A DNA stretch of 64,000 bases from Woeseia oceani (GCF_001677435.1 NZ_CP016268.1:3957001-4021000); one strand, 5' to 3'; counted from the stretch's first letter, positions 17,205-27,519 are shown. Translations and numbers: made by a program. The notes: generated by a model from the sequence alone, not told the origin.

Positions 17205-19694
17205 TCAGGCACTCCGTAATACCTCGATAGGCGGAGCGTTGATGGCGCTGCGCGCGGCGAGATAACCACTGATACAAACCAGCATGACACCGCCCAGCAG
17301 ACCGGAGACCCACAGCGCCGGATTGAAGCTGAAATCCAGATCGAACAAGCGGACCGATATCACGGCAGCCAGAATCGAGGCACCAGCGGCCGCGAGCAAG
17401 CCCGCCGCGAAGCCGAGCGCCGCAAACTCCGTCAGCACGCCGGACAGCACGGTCCGCCTGCGCACACCGAGGGCACGCAGCATCGCACTCTCGAAACGGC
17501 GCTCATCAATCGTCGATTGCACGGCCGCAAACAACACGGCTATGCCAGCGGCAAGCGTGAACACGAATACCGCCTGCACAGCGAGGCTGGCCTTGTCGAT
17601 GATGCCTTTGACCTGCTCCAGGATCGCGTCCAGGTCGATCACGGACACGGTCGGGTGTGCCCGCACGAGCTTCAGCAGCACGTCATTCTGAGTGTCATCA
17701 ACACGCAAACTCGCTACGAATGTGGTCGGCAAACCGTCCAGTGCACCCGGCGACAGGACCATGAAAAAGTTAGGCTGGAACGAGTCCCAGTTCACACGGC
17801 GGAAACTGGCGACCGTGACTTCGACGCTCTGCCCGGCGACCAGGAAGCGGAACCGATCACCCAGCGCGATGCCCATCTCCAGCGCCGCTTCTTCTTCGAC
17901 CGAAACCAGCGGCGGGCCCGCGTAGTCCGGCTCCCACCATTCGCCGCTGACCAGTTCATTGCTGGCACTCAGGGTTTCGGCAAAAGTCAGATTGGCTTCG
18001 CGGTTCGCCTGCCAGCGACCGTCCTCAGTCGGGTATTCGCGGGACTTAACGTCTTCACCGTTGATGGACGTCATGCGCGCACGCACCAGCGGCACGAATT
18101 CCGGTGCCGCGATGCCATTCTCCTGGAAGATGCCGGCAATGCCGCCGCGTTCGGCCGACTGAATATTGATCAGAAAGTGGTTCGGCGCATCTTCATCCAG
18201 GGTCTGTTGCCAGCCGGCCAGCAAATCCGTGCGGACAAAGGTCAGCAGCAACAGAACCGTCAGCCCCAGGCCGAAGGCAACAACCTGCACGGCACTGTCC
18301 CGCCCCCGGCGCGCCACGTTCGCCAGACCGTAGCGCCAGGCAATACCAACCCCGCCACGCGAATAGCCCATCAGGGAAACCAGGCCGCGACCGGCAACGT
18401 ACAGGGCGGCTGACACCAGCAACATGCCGCCAAGCACGATCACCAGCATGAGCGCGTCGCCGATGGCCCAGTACAGCAGCAAAGCGACCGCACATAGCGA
18501 GGTGCCGGCAACGAACAAACGCGACGGTGCCGGCGGCATGGCATCGTGCCGCAATACCCGCAGCGGCGGCGTGTTACGCAATTGTATGAGGGATGGCAGG
18601 GCGAAACCGACGAGCAGCACCAGGGCGGCACCGGAACCGAGAAACACCGGCTGCAGGCCCGGTTCCGGAAGGTCCGAGGCGAACAGATCTGCCAGCATGC
18701 CGGTAATGACCCATTCGACAACGAAGCCGATGGCGCTGCCAAGTACGACACCCACAATCCCCAGCAACACGAGCTGCACGGATGCCGCGACTATGACGAA
18801 GCTCTGTTTCGCGCCGAGACTTTTCATCAGGGCAACTGTGTCCATGCGCCTGTGGGCGAAACGCCGTGCCGACATTGCGATCGCAACGGCGCTCAGCAAC
18901 AGGCTGATAATGGCGGTCAGCGACAGAAAGCGTTGCGCGCGATCCGCTGCGTTGCCGGCACGATCACTGGAGTCCTCGCGATTTCGAACACGCACGGATT
19001 CAGGCAGTTCGTCTTCGATGGCGGTGTAGTAAGCGTCGACGTCGTCATCGTCACCAGCGACCAGCAAGGCATAGCCGACCCGGCTGCCTTCGCTGATCAG
19101 TTGAGTTGCCGGCAGGTCCTGCAGATTCATGAGCAGCGACGGAGCCAGCGATGCGAAGCCAATGGACTGATCAGGGCGGTATGTCAGCACAGCGCCAACC
19201 TGCAGCTCCGATTCACCGACTGACAGCGCATCGCCGACCTGCAAGCCAAGTCTTGCGAGTATCGCGGCATCGGCCCAGACGGTGCCGGGCGCTGGCACAA
19301 CGTCGACCTCGTGTTGTTCGCCAAACAGCTGGTCGGCAACGCGGACCTTGCCGCGCAGCGGGTAACCGCTGCTCACGCCTTTGATGGACGCGAGCACACT
19401 CTCATCGCCGGCAAAAACGACGCTCGGAAAGCTTTGCGTGTCCGCGGTCTGCAAATTGTATTCATCGGCCAACTCACGCCACAAATCGGGCACCGGCTCG
19501 GGCGAACGCAGGCGCAAATCAGCAGCCAGCACTTCGTTCGCTTGCCTGGCCACCGCTTTGCCTATGCGGTCAGTCAGAAATCCGACGGCGGTGAGCGCCG
19601 CAACGGCCAGCGCCACGGCGGCGAGCAGCACCAGCACTTCGCCGGAACGTAGCTCGCGACCGAAACTGCGAAGGGCAAAGGCAAGGGATCTCAT
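17205..19694 (-). CDS. ybbP: FtsX/MacB-type ABC transporter permease (YbbP-like)
   Basis: The 829-residue membrane protein has an N-terminal helix, a large periplasmic region, a set of three helices near residues 260-360, a second group near 395-480, a second periplasmic part and a C-terminal trio near 715-815 (two FtsX domains). The layout equals E. coli YbbP of about 800 residues. With YbbA it forms an ABC system proposed to extract or export lipid-like or hydrophobic material, in parallel to the TesA esterase next door. Its ATG overlaps the stop of ybbA (ATGA). Confidence 0.88.
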   Translation of the reverse strand: MRSLAFALRSFGRELRSGEVLVLLAAVALAVAALTAVGFLTDRIGKAVARQANEVLAADLRLRSPEPVPDLWRELADEYNLQTADTQSFPSVVFAGDESVLASIKGVSSGYPLRGKVRVADQLFGEQHEVDVVPAPGTVWADAAILARLGLQVGDALSVGESELQVGAVLTYRPDQSIGFASLAPSLLMNLQDLPATQLISEGSRVGYALLVAGDDDDVDAYYTAIEDELPESVRVRNREDSSDRAGNAADRAQRFLSLTAIISLLLSAVAIAMSARRFAHRRMDTVALMKSLGAKQSFVIVAASVQLVLLGIVGVVLGSAIGFVVEWVITGMLADLFASDLPEPGLQPVFLGSGAALVLLVGFALPSLIQLRNTPPLRVLRHDAMPPAPSRLFVAGTSLCAVALLLYWAIGDALMLVIVLGGMLLVSAALYVAGRGLVSLMGYSRGGVGIAWRYGLANVARRGRDSAVQVVAFGLGLTVLLLLTFVRTDLLAGWQQTLDEDAPNHFLINIQSAERGGIAGIFQENGIAAPEFVPLVRARMTSINGEDVKSREYPTEDGRWQANREANLTFAETLSASNELVSGEWWEPDYAGPPLVSVEEEAALEMGIALGDRFRFLVAGQSVEVTVASFRRVNWDSFQPNFFMVLSPGALDGLPTTFVASLRVDDTQNDVLLKLVRAHPTVSVIDLDAILEQVKGIIDKASLAVQAVFVFTLAAGIAVLFAAVQSTIDERRFESAMLRALGVRRRTVLSGVLTEFAALGFAAGLLAAAGASILAAVISVRLFDLDFSFNPALWVSGLLGGVMLVCISGYLAARSAINAPPIEVLRSA

Positions 19695-20398
19695 GCGTCG
19701 TTCCTGCGGTCACTCAACAACTTGCCTGCGTCGAGAATAATTTCCCGTTCGCAACGACTTGCGAGTGACGAGTCATGCGTTACCAGCACCAGCGTGGTCG
19801 ACGAGTTGCTGTTGAGATCGAACATCAGGTTCATGATCAGTTCGCCAGTCCGTGCATCCAGATTGCCAGTGGGTTCATCGGCGAACAACACCGCGGGCTC
19901 GGTAGCAAATGCGCGTGCAATCGCTACGCGCTGCTTTTCGCCACCAGAGAGCTGCGAAGGGTAGTGGGTGCGCCGATCCGCCAGCCCGACTTCCGCCAGA
20001 ATTCGCTCGGCCGCGGCGCGTGGTGCATCACTGCCTGCCAGCTCCAGCGGCAGCATGACGTTTTCCAGCGCGTTCAATGATGGCACCAGGTGAAATGACT
20101 GGAACACAAAGCCAACGTGCGCGGCCCGGATCGCGGCCCGACCATCTTCGTCAAGAGCGGTCATATTGGCGCCGTTCAGCCATATTTCTCCGCTGGTCGG
20201 CAGGTCCAGGCCAGCGAGCAGACCGAGCAACGTCGATTTGCCGGCACCTGATGCACCCACGATGGCAACGGACTGACCTTTGTCGATACTGAAACTGACA
20301 TCGGACAAAATGGTCAGATTGCCTTCGGGACTGGTAACCTGCTTGCTGACGTTATTTGCGGCCAGCACGGCGCCGGCGGAGCTAGATAGGTTCGACAT
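19691..20398 (-). CDS. ybbA: ABC transporter ATP-binding protein (YbbA-like)
   Basis: The 235-residue ATPase has Walker A GASGAGKST, the Q-loop FVFQSFHLVPSLNALENV, signature LSGGEKQR and Walker B VLFADEPTGNLD. It belongs to the LolD/MacB subfamily that energises FtsX-type permeases. Its start codon shares two bases with the start codon of the divergent tesA (CATG at 20396-20399), so its 5' control region must lie within tesA. The same order, tesA divergent from ybbA-ybbP, is known from E. coli. Confidence 0.93.
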   Translation of the reverse strand: MSNLSSSAGAVLAANNVSKQVTSPEGNLTILSDVSFSIDKGQSVAIVGASGAGKSTLLGLLAGLDLPTSGEIWLNGANMTALDEDGRAAIRAAHVGFVFQSFHLVPSLNALENVMLPLELAGSDAPRAAAERILAEVGLADRRTHYPSQLSGGEKQRVAIARAFATEPAVLFADEPTGNLDARTGELIMNLMFDLNSNSSTTLVLVTHDSSLASRCEREIILDAGKLLSDRRNDA

Positions 20399-21044
20399 GC
20401 GAAAAATACTTTCCCTGTTGCTGTTGTTAGTGGCAGCAGACGGCTACGCGACTGACTCTCCAGTTGTAATGATTGTCGGCGACAGTCTTAGTGCCGGTTA
20501 TGGCATAGACGTTGACCAGTCTTGGGCTGCTTTGTTGCAAAGCAGGCTGCGAGAACAAGGTTACGAACATCGGGTCGTGAACGCCAGCATATCCGGGGAG
20601 ACCAGTGAAGGCGGCGCTGTGCGTATCAAATCGGAGCTGGAGACCCACGCTCCGGCCGTGGTCGTACTGGAATTGGGTGGTAATGACGGTCTGCGAGGTT
20701 TCCCGCCGGCGCGACTGAAAAGCAATCTTGCGTCGATGATTGAAGCCAGTCAGTCAGCTAATGCCGAAGTGGTGTTACTGGGGATTCGTATCCCAAGCAA
20801 TTATGGGCCACGTTATACTCAGTCCTTTGAAAAAGTCTATCGTGACCTCGCGGAAGAATACTCGTTGCCGTGGATCGAGTTCTTTATGCAAGGTGTCGCG
20901 CTCGACGAATCATTGATGCAGGACGATGGCATACACCCGAACGCCAGCGCACAACCGATCCTGCTCGACAACGCATGGCCGGTAATTGAACAAGCACTAA
21001 ACACTGACCCCAAAGAGATGAGCGGCCAACCCGCCGCAAACTAG
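20397..21044 (+). CDS. tesA: periplasmic acyl-CoA thioesterase / arylesterase (SGNH family)
   Basis: The 215-residue protein begins with a short signal peptide (MRKILSLLLLLVAADGYA). The catalytic Ser30 is in GDSLS, the oxyanion asparagine Asn96 in GGND, and Asp177 and His180 in DGIHPN, so the SGNH triad is complete. TesA hydrolyses acyl thioesters and also esters of lysophospholipids in the periplasm. I prefer the ATG at 20397 over an in-frame extension because it places the signal peptide at the N-terminus. It is divergent from ybbA with overlapping start codons. Confidence 0.92.
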   Translation: MRKILSLLLLLVAADGYATDSPVVMIVGDSLSAGYGIDVDQSWAALLQSRLREQGYEHRVVNASISGETSEGGAVRIKSELETHAPAVVVLELGGNDGLRGFPPARLKSNLASMIEASQSANAEVVLLGIRIPSNYGPRYTQSFEKVYRDLAEEYSLPWIEFFMQGVALDESLMQDDGIHPNASAQPILLDNAWPVIEQALNTDPKEMSGQPAAN

Positions 21045-21091
21045 GCGCTGACAGCACTCGGGCAGCGCATCACCAAAAGGAAAATAGCTGC

Positions 21092-22756
21092 GTGGATAAA
21101 CCCTGGCTGAAGTCCTACCCCGAAGGCGTACCGGCAGAAGTGCCGGAACCGCCCTACAAGTCCTTGCTGGACATGATCAACCACTGTCTGCACAAGTTTG
21201 CCGACCGGCCCGCGTACACCTGTATGGGCACCACCTTCAGTCACCGCGACCTTGACCAGAAGTCGCGGGATTTTGCCGCTTACCTGCAAAAAAACCTTGG
21301 ACTGGTGAAGGGCCAACGCGTGGCTATCATGCTGCCCAACGTACTGCAGTACCCGGTGGCACTGTTCGGCCTGTTTCGCGCAGGGCTGGTTGCGGTCAAT
21401 GTAAACCCGTTATACACAGCACGCGAACTGAAGCACCAGCTAAAAGACTCCGGCGCCTGCGCCATTGTAATACTCGATAACTTCGCCTCCGTACTTGAGG
21501 AGGTGATCGCCGAGACCGACGTGCAGCACGTCATTACCACGCAGGTCGGCGATTGCCTGTCGTTTCCCAAGGGCGCTATCGTCAACCTGGTACTGAAGTA
21601 CGTTAAACGGGCGGTTCCGGCGTACAAGTTGCCAACTGCCGTCACAATGAACGACGCGCTGCGCGCCGGCGCCGCACAGGACCTTGCACCGATGCAGCTC
21701 GGCTATGCTGACATCGCCTTTCTGCAATACACGGGCGGCACTACCGGCGTATCCAAGGGTGCCATGCTGAGCCACCGCAACATGGTGTACAACGTTCATC
21801 AGGGTCAGGCCTGGCAGGGCGGCGTTTTTGACAAGATCGACAACCTGGTCGCGATCACCGCGTTGCCGCTTTATCACATCTTTTCACTGGAGGCGAACTG
21901 CCTCGGCATCCTGCTGGAAGGCGGCCACAACATCCTCATTACCAACCCGCGCGACATGCCGGGCTTCGTCAAGGAAATGGGCAAACACCCGTTTGTCTAC
22001 ATCACCGGCGTCAACACCCTGTTCGCCGGGCTGGTAAACACACCCGGCTTCGGGAACATCGATTTCAGCCACCTTGCGTTGACCGTCGGTGGCGGCATGG
22101 CCGTGCAGGAAAGCGTTGCGAAGCGCTGGCAGGAGATCACCGGCAAGACCATCGTGCAGGCTTACGGACTCACCGAGACGTCCCCTGCTGCGATCATTAA
22201 CCCCGTGAATATCAAGAGCTTCAGTAAAGCGATCGGCCTGCCGATTTCGTCCACAGACGTCTGCATCTGTACTGACGATGGCAAGAAGCTGGCGTATGAC
22301 GAGATTGGCGAAATCTGCATCCGCGGGCCACAGGTGATGGCGGGCTACTGGCAACGCCCGGAAGACACGGCCGCTGTGATGTTTGATGGCGGCTGGCTGC
22401 GTACCGGCGACGTCGGCCGGATGAATGCAGACGGCTTTGTCTTTATCGAGGACCGCAAGAAGGACATGATCCTGGTGTCCGGATTCAACGTTTACCCGAA
22501 TGAGATTGAAGGCATCGTCTCGGAGCTGGACGGCGTACTCGAAGTGGCAGCTGTCGGTGCGCCACACGACAAGTCCGGCGAGGTCGTCAAACTGTTCGTG
22601 GTTCGTAAAGACCCGTCACTGACTGCAGAACAGATCATCGCGTACTGCCGCGAGAACATGACCGGCTACAAGGTGCCGAAAGAAGTCGTGTTTCGGCAAG
22701 AGCTGCCGAAAACCAACGTGGGCAAAATCCTGCGCCGGGAATTGCGCGACGAGTAA
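21092..22756 (+). CDS. fadD: long-chain acyl-CoA synthetase
   Basis: The 554-residue ANL-family enzyme activates fatty acids through an acyl-adenylate. YTGGTTGVSKGAMLSH (about 212-227) is the AMP/phosphate loop, QAYGLTETSP and GEICIRGPQVMAGYW follow, and the C-terminal DRKKDMILVSGFNVYP and PKTNVGKILRR carry the adenylation lysine. The N-terminus MDKPWLKSYPEGVPAEV is that of proteobacterial FadD. It starts with GTG, with AAGGA ten bases upstream. The gene follows tesA by 47 bp and the two may be co-transcribed, both acting on acyl chains. Confidence 0.93.
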   Translation: MDKPWLKSYPEGVPAEVPEPPYKSLLDMINHCLHKFADRPAYTCMGTTFSHRDLDQKSRDFAAYLQKNLGLVKGQRVAIMLPNVLQYPVALFGLFRAGLVAVNVNPLYTARELKHQLKDSGACAIVILDNFASVLEEVIAETDVQHVITTQVGDCLSFPKGAIVNLVLKYVKRAVPAYKLPTAVTMNDALRAGAAQDLAPMQLGYADIAFLQYTGGTTGVSKGAMLSHRNMVYNVHQGQAWQGGVFDKIDNLVAITALPLYHIFSLEANCLGILLEGGHNILITNPRDMPGFVKEMGKHPFVYITGVNTLFAGLVNTPGFGNIDFSHLALTVGGGMAVQESVAKRWQEITGKTIVQAYGLTETSPAAIINPVNIKSFSKAIGLPISSTDVCICTDDGKKLAYDEIGEICIRGPQVMAGYWQRPEDTAAVMFDGGWLRTGDVGRMNADGFVFIEDRKKDMILVSGFNVYPNEIEGIVSELDGVLEVAAVGAPHDKSGEVVKLFVVRKDPSLTAEQIIAYCRENMTGYKVPKEVVFRQELPKTNVGKILRRELRDE

Positions 22757-22773
22757 CAAGCCGTCGGCGGCGT

Positions 22774-23844
22774 TTATTCGCTGTGGTAAGCCGGGCTCAG
22801 CTCATGCACGGCATCAACCAGTACGCCCAGGTGTTCCGGTTTCACATCCGGCGTTATGCCATGCCCGAGATTGAACACATGACCCGGTCCGGTGCCGTAA
22901 CTGGCAAGCACGCCGGCAACGCCTTCGCGTATCGCCGTGTGCGATTCCTTGAGCACTGCCGGATTCAGGTTGCCCTGTAAGGCGACCTTGTCGGCCGTGT
23001 AATCTCGCGCTTCGGCCAGCGTCGTGGTCCAGTCGACGCCGAGTGCGTCACAACCGGTGTCCGCCATCGTTGCCAGCCGCTCGCCAGCACCCTTGGTAAA
23101 CAGGATCACCGGCACCTTGTGGCCGTCACGTTCCCGAATCAAGCCATCGAGGATGCGCTGCATGGGTTCCAGCGAGTACCGCCGGTAGTCGTCGCCCTCA
23201 AGAGCACCGCCCCAGGTGTCGAAGATCTGGATGGCCTGTGCGCCCGACTCGATCTGCGCGTTGAGGTAATTCGTAGTCTTGCTGACCAGCGTACTCAGCA
23301 GTTCGTCGAGCAGCGCCGGTTGTTCTTTCGCCAGTCCCAGGGTCCGTGGGAAGTCCCGGCTGGAGCCGCCTTCAACCATGTAGGTAGCGACCGTCCACGG
23401 GCTGCCCGAGAAACCGATCAGCGGCACTTCACCGGCCAGTTGTTGCCGGATCAGGGCGACTGCAGCGAACACGTACTGCAGGCGACTTTCGATGTCGATA
23501 GGCGCAATTCGGCGAATATCGCTGGAATTTCGCAGCGGTTTGCGGAACTTTGGGCCTTCTCCCGTTTCGAAGTACAGCTCCAGCCCGAGTGCATCCGGGA
23601 TGGTCAGGATGTCGGAGAACAGAATCGCGGCGTCGAGCTTGAAACGGCGCAGGGGTTGCAGCGTAACCTCGCAAGCCAGCTCCGGATTTGAGCACAGGCT
23701 CATGAAGTCGCCGGCCTGTTCGCGCACAGCCCGGTACTCCGGCAAATAACGGCCGGCCTGACGCATGATCCAGACGGGTGTCCGGGGTACGGGCTGGCGC
23801 CTTAAGGCACGCAGCAACAAGTCATTCTTCAGTACAGTTGTCAT
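22774..23844 (-). CDS. hemE: uroporphyrinogen decarboxylase
   Basis: HemE removes four carboxyl groups from uroporphyrinogen III to give coproporphyrinogen III in heme synthesis. The 356 residues begin with the family signature [17 protein letters not shown], and show [14 protein letters not shown] with the essential aspartate, [13 protein letters not shown] and [15 protein letters not shown]. Its start overlaps the pyrF stop by one base, so it is the second gene of a pyrF-hemE unit. It converges on fadD with 17 bp between stops. Confidence 0.97.
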   Translation of the reverse strand: MTTVLKNDLLLRALRRQPVPRTPVWIMRQAGRYLPEYRAVREQAGDFMSLCSNPELACEVTLQPLRRFKLDAAILFSDILTIPDALGLELYFETGEGPKFRKPLRNSSDIRRIAPIDIESRLQYVFAAVALIRQQLAGEVPLIGFSGSPWTVATYMVEGGSSRDFPRTLGLAKEQPALLDELLSTLVSKTTNYLNAQIESGAQAIQIFDTWGGALEGDDYRRYSLEPMQRILDGLIRERDGHKVPVILFTKGAGERLATMADTGCDALGVDWTTTLAEARDYTADKVALQGNLNPAVLKESHTAIREGVAGVLASYGTGPGHVFNLGHGITPDVKPEHLGVLVDAVHELSPAYHSE

Positions 23845-24563
23845 CAGTGGCTACCGAAAATCGAGGCAATCGTCGCCTGTATTGCTTCTGCTGCCGCGCG
23901 CGGACTGTCCGCATCGCGAATGGGCCGGCCGACAACGATGTGATCGGCGCCGTTGCTGAACGCCTGTTCGACGCTGACGACGCGCTTTTGGTCACCGTCG
24001 GGCTGATTGGATACAGGGCGGATACCCGGCGTGATCACCATCAGCCGTGAATCAATAAATTCGCGCAGCTTCGGCGCCTCCAGGCCGGAGGAAATCACCC
24101 CGTCACAGCCGGCTTCGAGAGCGCGCCGCGCGCGTGACAGGACCAGCGCTTCGATATCACAATCGAAGCCAAGGTCGTCCAGGTCGCCACGATCCAGGCT
24201 CGTCAATACGGTGACCGCAAGCACTTTCAGCTCGTCGCCCTTGTTCTCGGCGGCTGCTTCCATGATCGACTGGTTGCCATGCACGGTCACGAAGCTCGCG
24301 CCGCGGTCTTGTAACGACCGCACAGCCGAACCAACCGTGGCCGGAATATCGAAAAATTTCAGGTCCGCAAACACTTTTTTGTCGCGGGCGAGCAGCCAGT
24401 CCATGAGCTCAAAATAGCCGCCACTCATCATCAGCTCTAGGCCGATCTTATAGAAACTCACGGAATCACCGAGATCGTCGGCAAGCTGCCGCGCCGTGGC
24501 GCAATCGGGCACATCCAGCGCAAATATGAGTCGGTCTTTCGAGTCTATACTCGTGTTGGTCAC
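23844..24563 (-). CDS. pyrF: orotidine 5'-phosphate decarboxylase
   Basis: The 239-residue TIM-barrel enzyme makes UMP from OMP. The catalytic Lys/Asp array is in [13 protein letters not shown], with [23 protein letters not shown] and VVGRPI(R) for phosphate binding. All the usual residues are present and the length is typical. The upstream gap of 96 bp to dgt contains the likely promoter but no clear terminator. Confidence 0.96.
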   Translation of the reverse strand: MTNTSIDSKDRLIFALDVPDCATARQLADDLGDSVSFYKIGLELMMSGGYFELMDWLLARDKKVFADLKFFDIPATVGSAVRSLQDRGASFVTVHGNQSIMEAAAENKGDELKVLAVTVLTSLDRGDLDDLGFDCDIEALVLSRARRALEAGCDGVISSGLEAPKLREFIDSRLMVITPGIRPVSNQPDGDQKRVVSVEQAFSNGADHIVVGRPIRDADSPRAAAEAIQATIASIFGSH

Positions 24564-24659
24564 AGCTTGGGCGCTCCGGGTAACGTGGCAGGCGGCGCAT
24601 TGTAACGAAATTTGCCGGCGGCGTGTCCGGCGGGCGACCTGGACCGCGATCAGGGTCGG

Positions 24660-25802
24660 TTACTGCAGACGCTCGTACTCGGCGATCGCGTAGCGGTCCG
24701 TCATTCCGGCGATGTAGTCCGCGACCACGCGGGCTCGGCCGTCCTGATTGCCAGCGACGGCGATGAGAGAAAACTCGTCCGGCATTTCGCCGGGTACCGC
24801 CATGTAGCGCTCAAACAGGACCTCGATCATGCGTTGCGCCTGACGGGTCATCGCCAGCACTTTTTCATGTTGGTAGAGATTCCTGAACAAGTACCGTTTC
24901 AGGTCCTGGTGTTCCTGGAGCACACTATCGCTGAGCGAAACCAGCGGTTCGGCTTGTGCGCGTACCTCATCAATCGAGCGGACGTTTGCCTCTTGCAGGC
25001 GTGCCCGGGTCGTTTCGATCAGGTCGCTGACCACCCGATCAATCATCCGGCGGATGATTTCGTAAATAAACCGCCGGTCGTCAAGGTCCGGGTATTTGTG
25101 CTGAACCTCGTCATAGCCACGCGCGAACAGGGTTTGCGAGCGCAAGCCATCTATACTGATCAGTTGGGCACGATAGCCATCGTCAACATCGTGATTATTG
25201 TAGGCAATTGCGTCGGCAATGTTTGCGATCTGCGCCTCCAGGCTTGGCTGGCGACGGTCCAGGAAACGTTGACCGACATCGCCCAGGTCGCGCGCATTAC
25301 GCCGAGAGCAATGCTTGAGTATCCCCTCGCGGGTCTCGAACATCAGGTTCAGCCCGGGAAAATCGGCGTATTTGGCTTCGAGCTCATCCACAGTGCGCAA
25401 CGACTGCAGATTGTGTTCGAAACCGCCGTAATCCCGCATGCAGGCATTGAGCGTATCCTGGCCCGCGTGGCCGAATGGCGTATGCCCAAGATCGTGCGCG
25501 AGACTGATTGCCTCGACCAGCGCTTCATTCAGGTTGAGCGCTCGGGCAACGGTGCGGGCAATCTGGGCGACTTCCAGTGAATGCGTAAGCCGGGTTCGGT
25601 AAAGGTCGCCTTCATGGTTGACGAACACCTGGGTCTTGTAGACGAGGCGCCTGAAGCCGGTGGAGTGAACGATGCGATCCCGGTCGCGCTGGTACTCACC
25701 GCGATACGCCGCAGGGCTCTCGGGATAACGTCGCCCGCGACTTTGCTGTTCGTGCGCCGCGTAAGGCTCTAGCGGCATACCGTTCACTGGCTCTCTGGTC
25801 AC
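24660..25802 (-). CDS. dgt: deoxyguanosinetriphosphate triphosphohydrolase-like protein
   Basis: This HD-domain hydrolase of 380 residues releases tripolyphosphate from dNTPs. The start RRYPESPAAYRGEYQRDRDRI, FRRLVYKTQVF, the RLTHSLEVAQIART metal-binding histidine, and SLAHDLGHTPFGHAG are typical of the short dGTPase-like group. The ATG overlaps the aroB stop (ATGA). It occupies the place often held by damX in related pil-aro clusters. The exact nucleotide preference is not predictable. Confidence 0.9.
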   Translation of the reverse strand: MTREPVNGMPLEPYAAHEQQSRGRRYPESPAAYRGEYQRDRDRIVHSTGFRRLVYKTQVFVNHEGDLYRTRLTHSLEVAQIARTVARALNLNEALVEAISLAHDLGHTPFGHAGQDTLNACMRDYGGFEHNLQSLRTVDELEAKYADFPGLNLMFETREGILKHCSRRNARDLGDVGQRFLDRRQPSLEAQIANIADAIAYNNHDVDDGYRAQLISIDGLRSQTLFARGYDEVQHKYPDLDDRRFIYEIIRRMIDRVVSDLIETTRARLQEANVRSIDEVRAQAEPLVSLSDSVLQEHQDLKRYLFRNLYQHEKVLAMTRQAQRMIEVLFERYMAVPGEMPDEFSLIAVAGNQDGRARVVADYIAGMTDRYAIAEYERLQ

Positions 25803-26872
25803 GGACCCGCCTGAGCGAGTACGTCGTCCAGCCGCGATTCATCGACGTCGGCATCCAGATATGCGTCGCCCAGTTCGCGCAGCAGTACGAACCGAAGTCG
25901 GTTGTCCTGTATCTTTTTGTCCAAGCCCATGGCTGCCCGCATCGTCGTCGCCCCGATGGGCGGTGGCGCGACCGGCAACCGTGCCGCAACCAGCAAATTC
26001 TGCAAGCGCTGCAACTGTGCATCCGCCAGGCCACTCAGGCGCGCCGCCATGACCATGCCAGCCGCTACGGCTTCGCCGTGCAACCATTCGCCGTAGCCAA
26101 GGTTGTTCTCGATTGCGTGGCCAAAGGTATGCCCGAAATTGAGCAGAGCCCGACGACCGTGCTCACGCTCATCCTCTGCCACCACCGCAGCTTTGATCTC
26201 GCAACAACGACGAATCGCGTACGCCAGGGCATCCGGATCGCGGGCAATCAGGGTTTCGATATTTTCTTCCAGCCAGCGAAAAAAGCCGGCATCCACGATG
26301 GCACCGTGCTTGATGACTTCGGCCAGGCCGGCGCTGAGCTCACGGTGAGGGAGGGTCTGCAAGGTATCGGTATCAATCAGGACCAGCCCGGGCTGATAGA
26401 AGGCCCCGATAAGGTTCTTGCCCCGTTCGTGATTGACCCCGGTCTTGCCACCGACCGACGAGTCCACCTGCGACAGCAGCGTTGTTGGAATCTGGATGAA
26501 CGGAACACCGCGCATGTAGGTCGCCGCCGCAAAGCCGCTGATATCGCCTACAACCCCACCGCCAAGCGCTATGACCGTGGTGTCCCGGCCAGCACCGCTG
26601 GTCGCAAGTTCGTCGAGAATCTCACTGACAGACTGCAGATTCTTGTAGGCCTCGCCATCGCGAAGGTTCAGGTGTCTGACTTTGCGGGAGGGCAGCAGTC
26701 CAAGTACCTTGTCGAGGTACAACGGCGCTACCGTTTCGTTGCTGACAATCAGCGCAGCCGGGCCGCGCACGAATTTCGTCAGATCGAAACCGGCAGCCAG
26801 TAATCCGCTGCCAATGTAGATTGGGTAACTGCGTTCGCCAAGCGAGACGGAGAGGGTGGGAGTGGCCGTCAA
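25799..26872 (-). CDS. aroB: 3-dehydroquinate synthase
   Basis: AroB converts DAHP to 3-dehydroquinate, the second step of the shikimate pathway, using NAD and a divalent metal. The 357 residues contain ALGGGVVGDISGFAAATYMRG, PTTLLSQVDSSVGGKTGVN and the metal-binding LNFGHTFGHAIE and HGEAVAAGM blocks. It is preceded by aroK with a 79-bp gap and overlaps dgt. It supplies chorismate for trpE on the same segment of chromosome. Confidence 0.97.
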   Translation of the reverse strand: MTATPTLSVSLGERSYPIYIGSGLLAAGFDLTKFVRGPAALIVSNETVAPLYLDKVLGLLPSRKVRHLNLRDGEAYKNLQSVSEILDELATSGAGRDTTVIALGGGVVGDISGFAAATYMRGVPFIQIPTTLLSQVDSSVGGKTGVNHERGKNLIGAFYQPGLVLIDTDTLQTLPHRELSAGLAEVIKHGAIVDAGFFRWLEENIETLIARDPDALAYAIRRCCEIKAAVVAEDEREHGRRALLNFGHTFGHAIENNLGYGEWLHGEAVAAGMVMAARLSGLADAQLQRLQNLLVAARLPVAPPPIGATTMRAAMGLDKKIQDNRLRFVLLRELGDAYLDADVDESRLDDVLAQAGP

Positions 26873-26951
26873 GGTAATATCCTGTCCAGTGATTACTGCA
26901 CAGTGTACTGAATGGGGCGGTGGCCGAACAGATTACCGCCGGCGCTGACCC

Positions 26952-27461
26952 TTACAATGCCGAATGAATTTCCTTGGCGACGGTTTGCACGCGACGTCCG
27001 TCCGTCGTTACCACCAGATCGGCGATTTCGCGGTACAGCGGATCGCGGGTTGCCATCAGGGACTCCAGCACCTCCCGCGGCTCACCTTTCTCCAGCAGTG
27101 GTCGTTCCCGGCCACGCTGTGTGCGCTCGCGTTGCTGATCCACGCTAGTGTAAAGATAGACGACGAACCCGCGTGCACCCAGGCGGTTGCGGCTTTGCGA
27201 GTCGAGGATGGCGCCACCGCCGGTCGCCATTACGATGCCCTCGCGCTGCGACAAGTCATCGATGACCTTGGCTTCGCGCTTGCGAAAGCCCTCTTCGCCT
27301 TCCTTCTCGAATATGAACGGAATGTCCACACCGGTGCGTTCTTCAATCTCGTCGTCGCTATCCACAAACTCGAGATGCAACAGCTTGGCGAGTTGACGAC
27401 CAACAGCAGACTTGCCCGCGCCCATAGGGCCAACGAGAAACAGATTGTTCGGTTTCTTCAT
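26952..27461 (-). CDS. aroK: shikimate kinase
   Basis: AroK phosphorylates shikimate with ATP. The 169 residues have the P-loop GPMGAGKSA, the shikimate-binding DSDDEIEERTG, GFRKRE and GGGAI, and the lid RGRERPLL. An upstream GTG would add 11 residues but lies inside a strong terminator hairpin, so the ATG at 27461 is preferred even though its ribosome site is poor. It follows the pil cluster as in many gammaproteobacteria. Confidence 0.95.
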   Translation of the reverse strand: MKKPNNLFLVGPMGAGKSAVGRQLAKLLHLEFVDSDDEIEERTGVDIPFIFEKEGEEGFRKREAKVIDDLSQREGIVMATGGGAILDSQSRNRLGARGFVVYLYTSVDQQRERTQRGRERPLLEKGEPREVLESLMATRDPLYREIADLVVTTDGRRVQTVAKEIHSAL

Positions 27462-27479
27462 TTTATTTCGTAATAGGAG

Positions 27480-27505
27480 AAAGCCAGCCCACACGGGCTG
27501 GCTTT
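27480..27505 (-). terminator. terminator hairpin between Ig lipoprotein gene and aroK
   Basis: A perfect 11-bp inverted repeat (arms 27480-27490 and 27495-27505) with a four-base loop lies 14 bp after the lipoprotein stop. Only three T residues belong to the end of the arm and none follow, so termination may be partial, allowing read-through to aroK-aroB. The repeat is symmetric and could act from either side. Confidence 0.65.
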
Positions 27506-27519
27506 CTGAAGATTACAGG

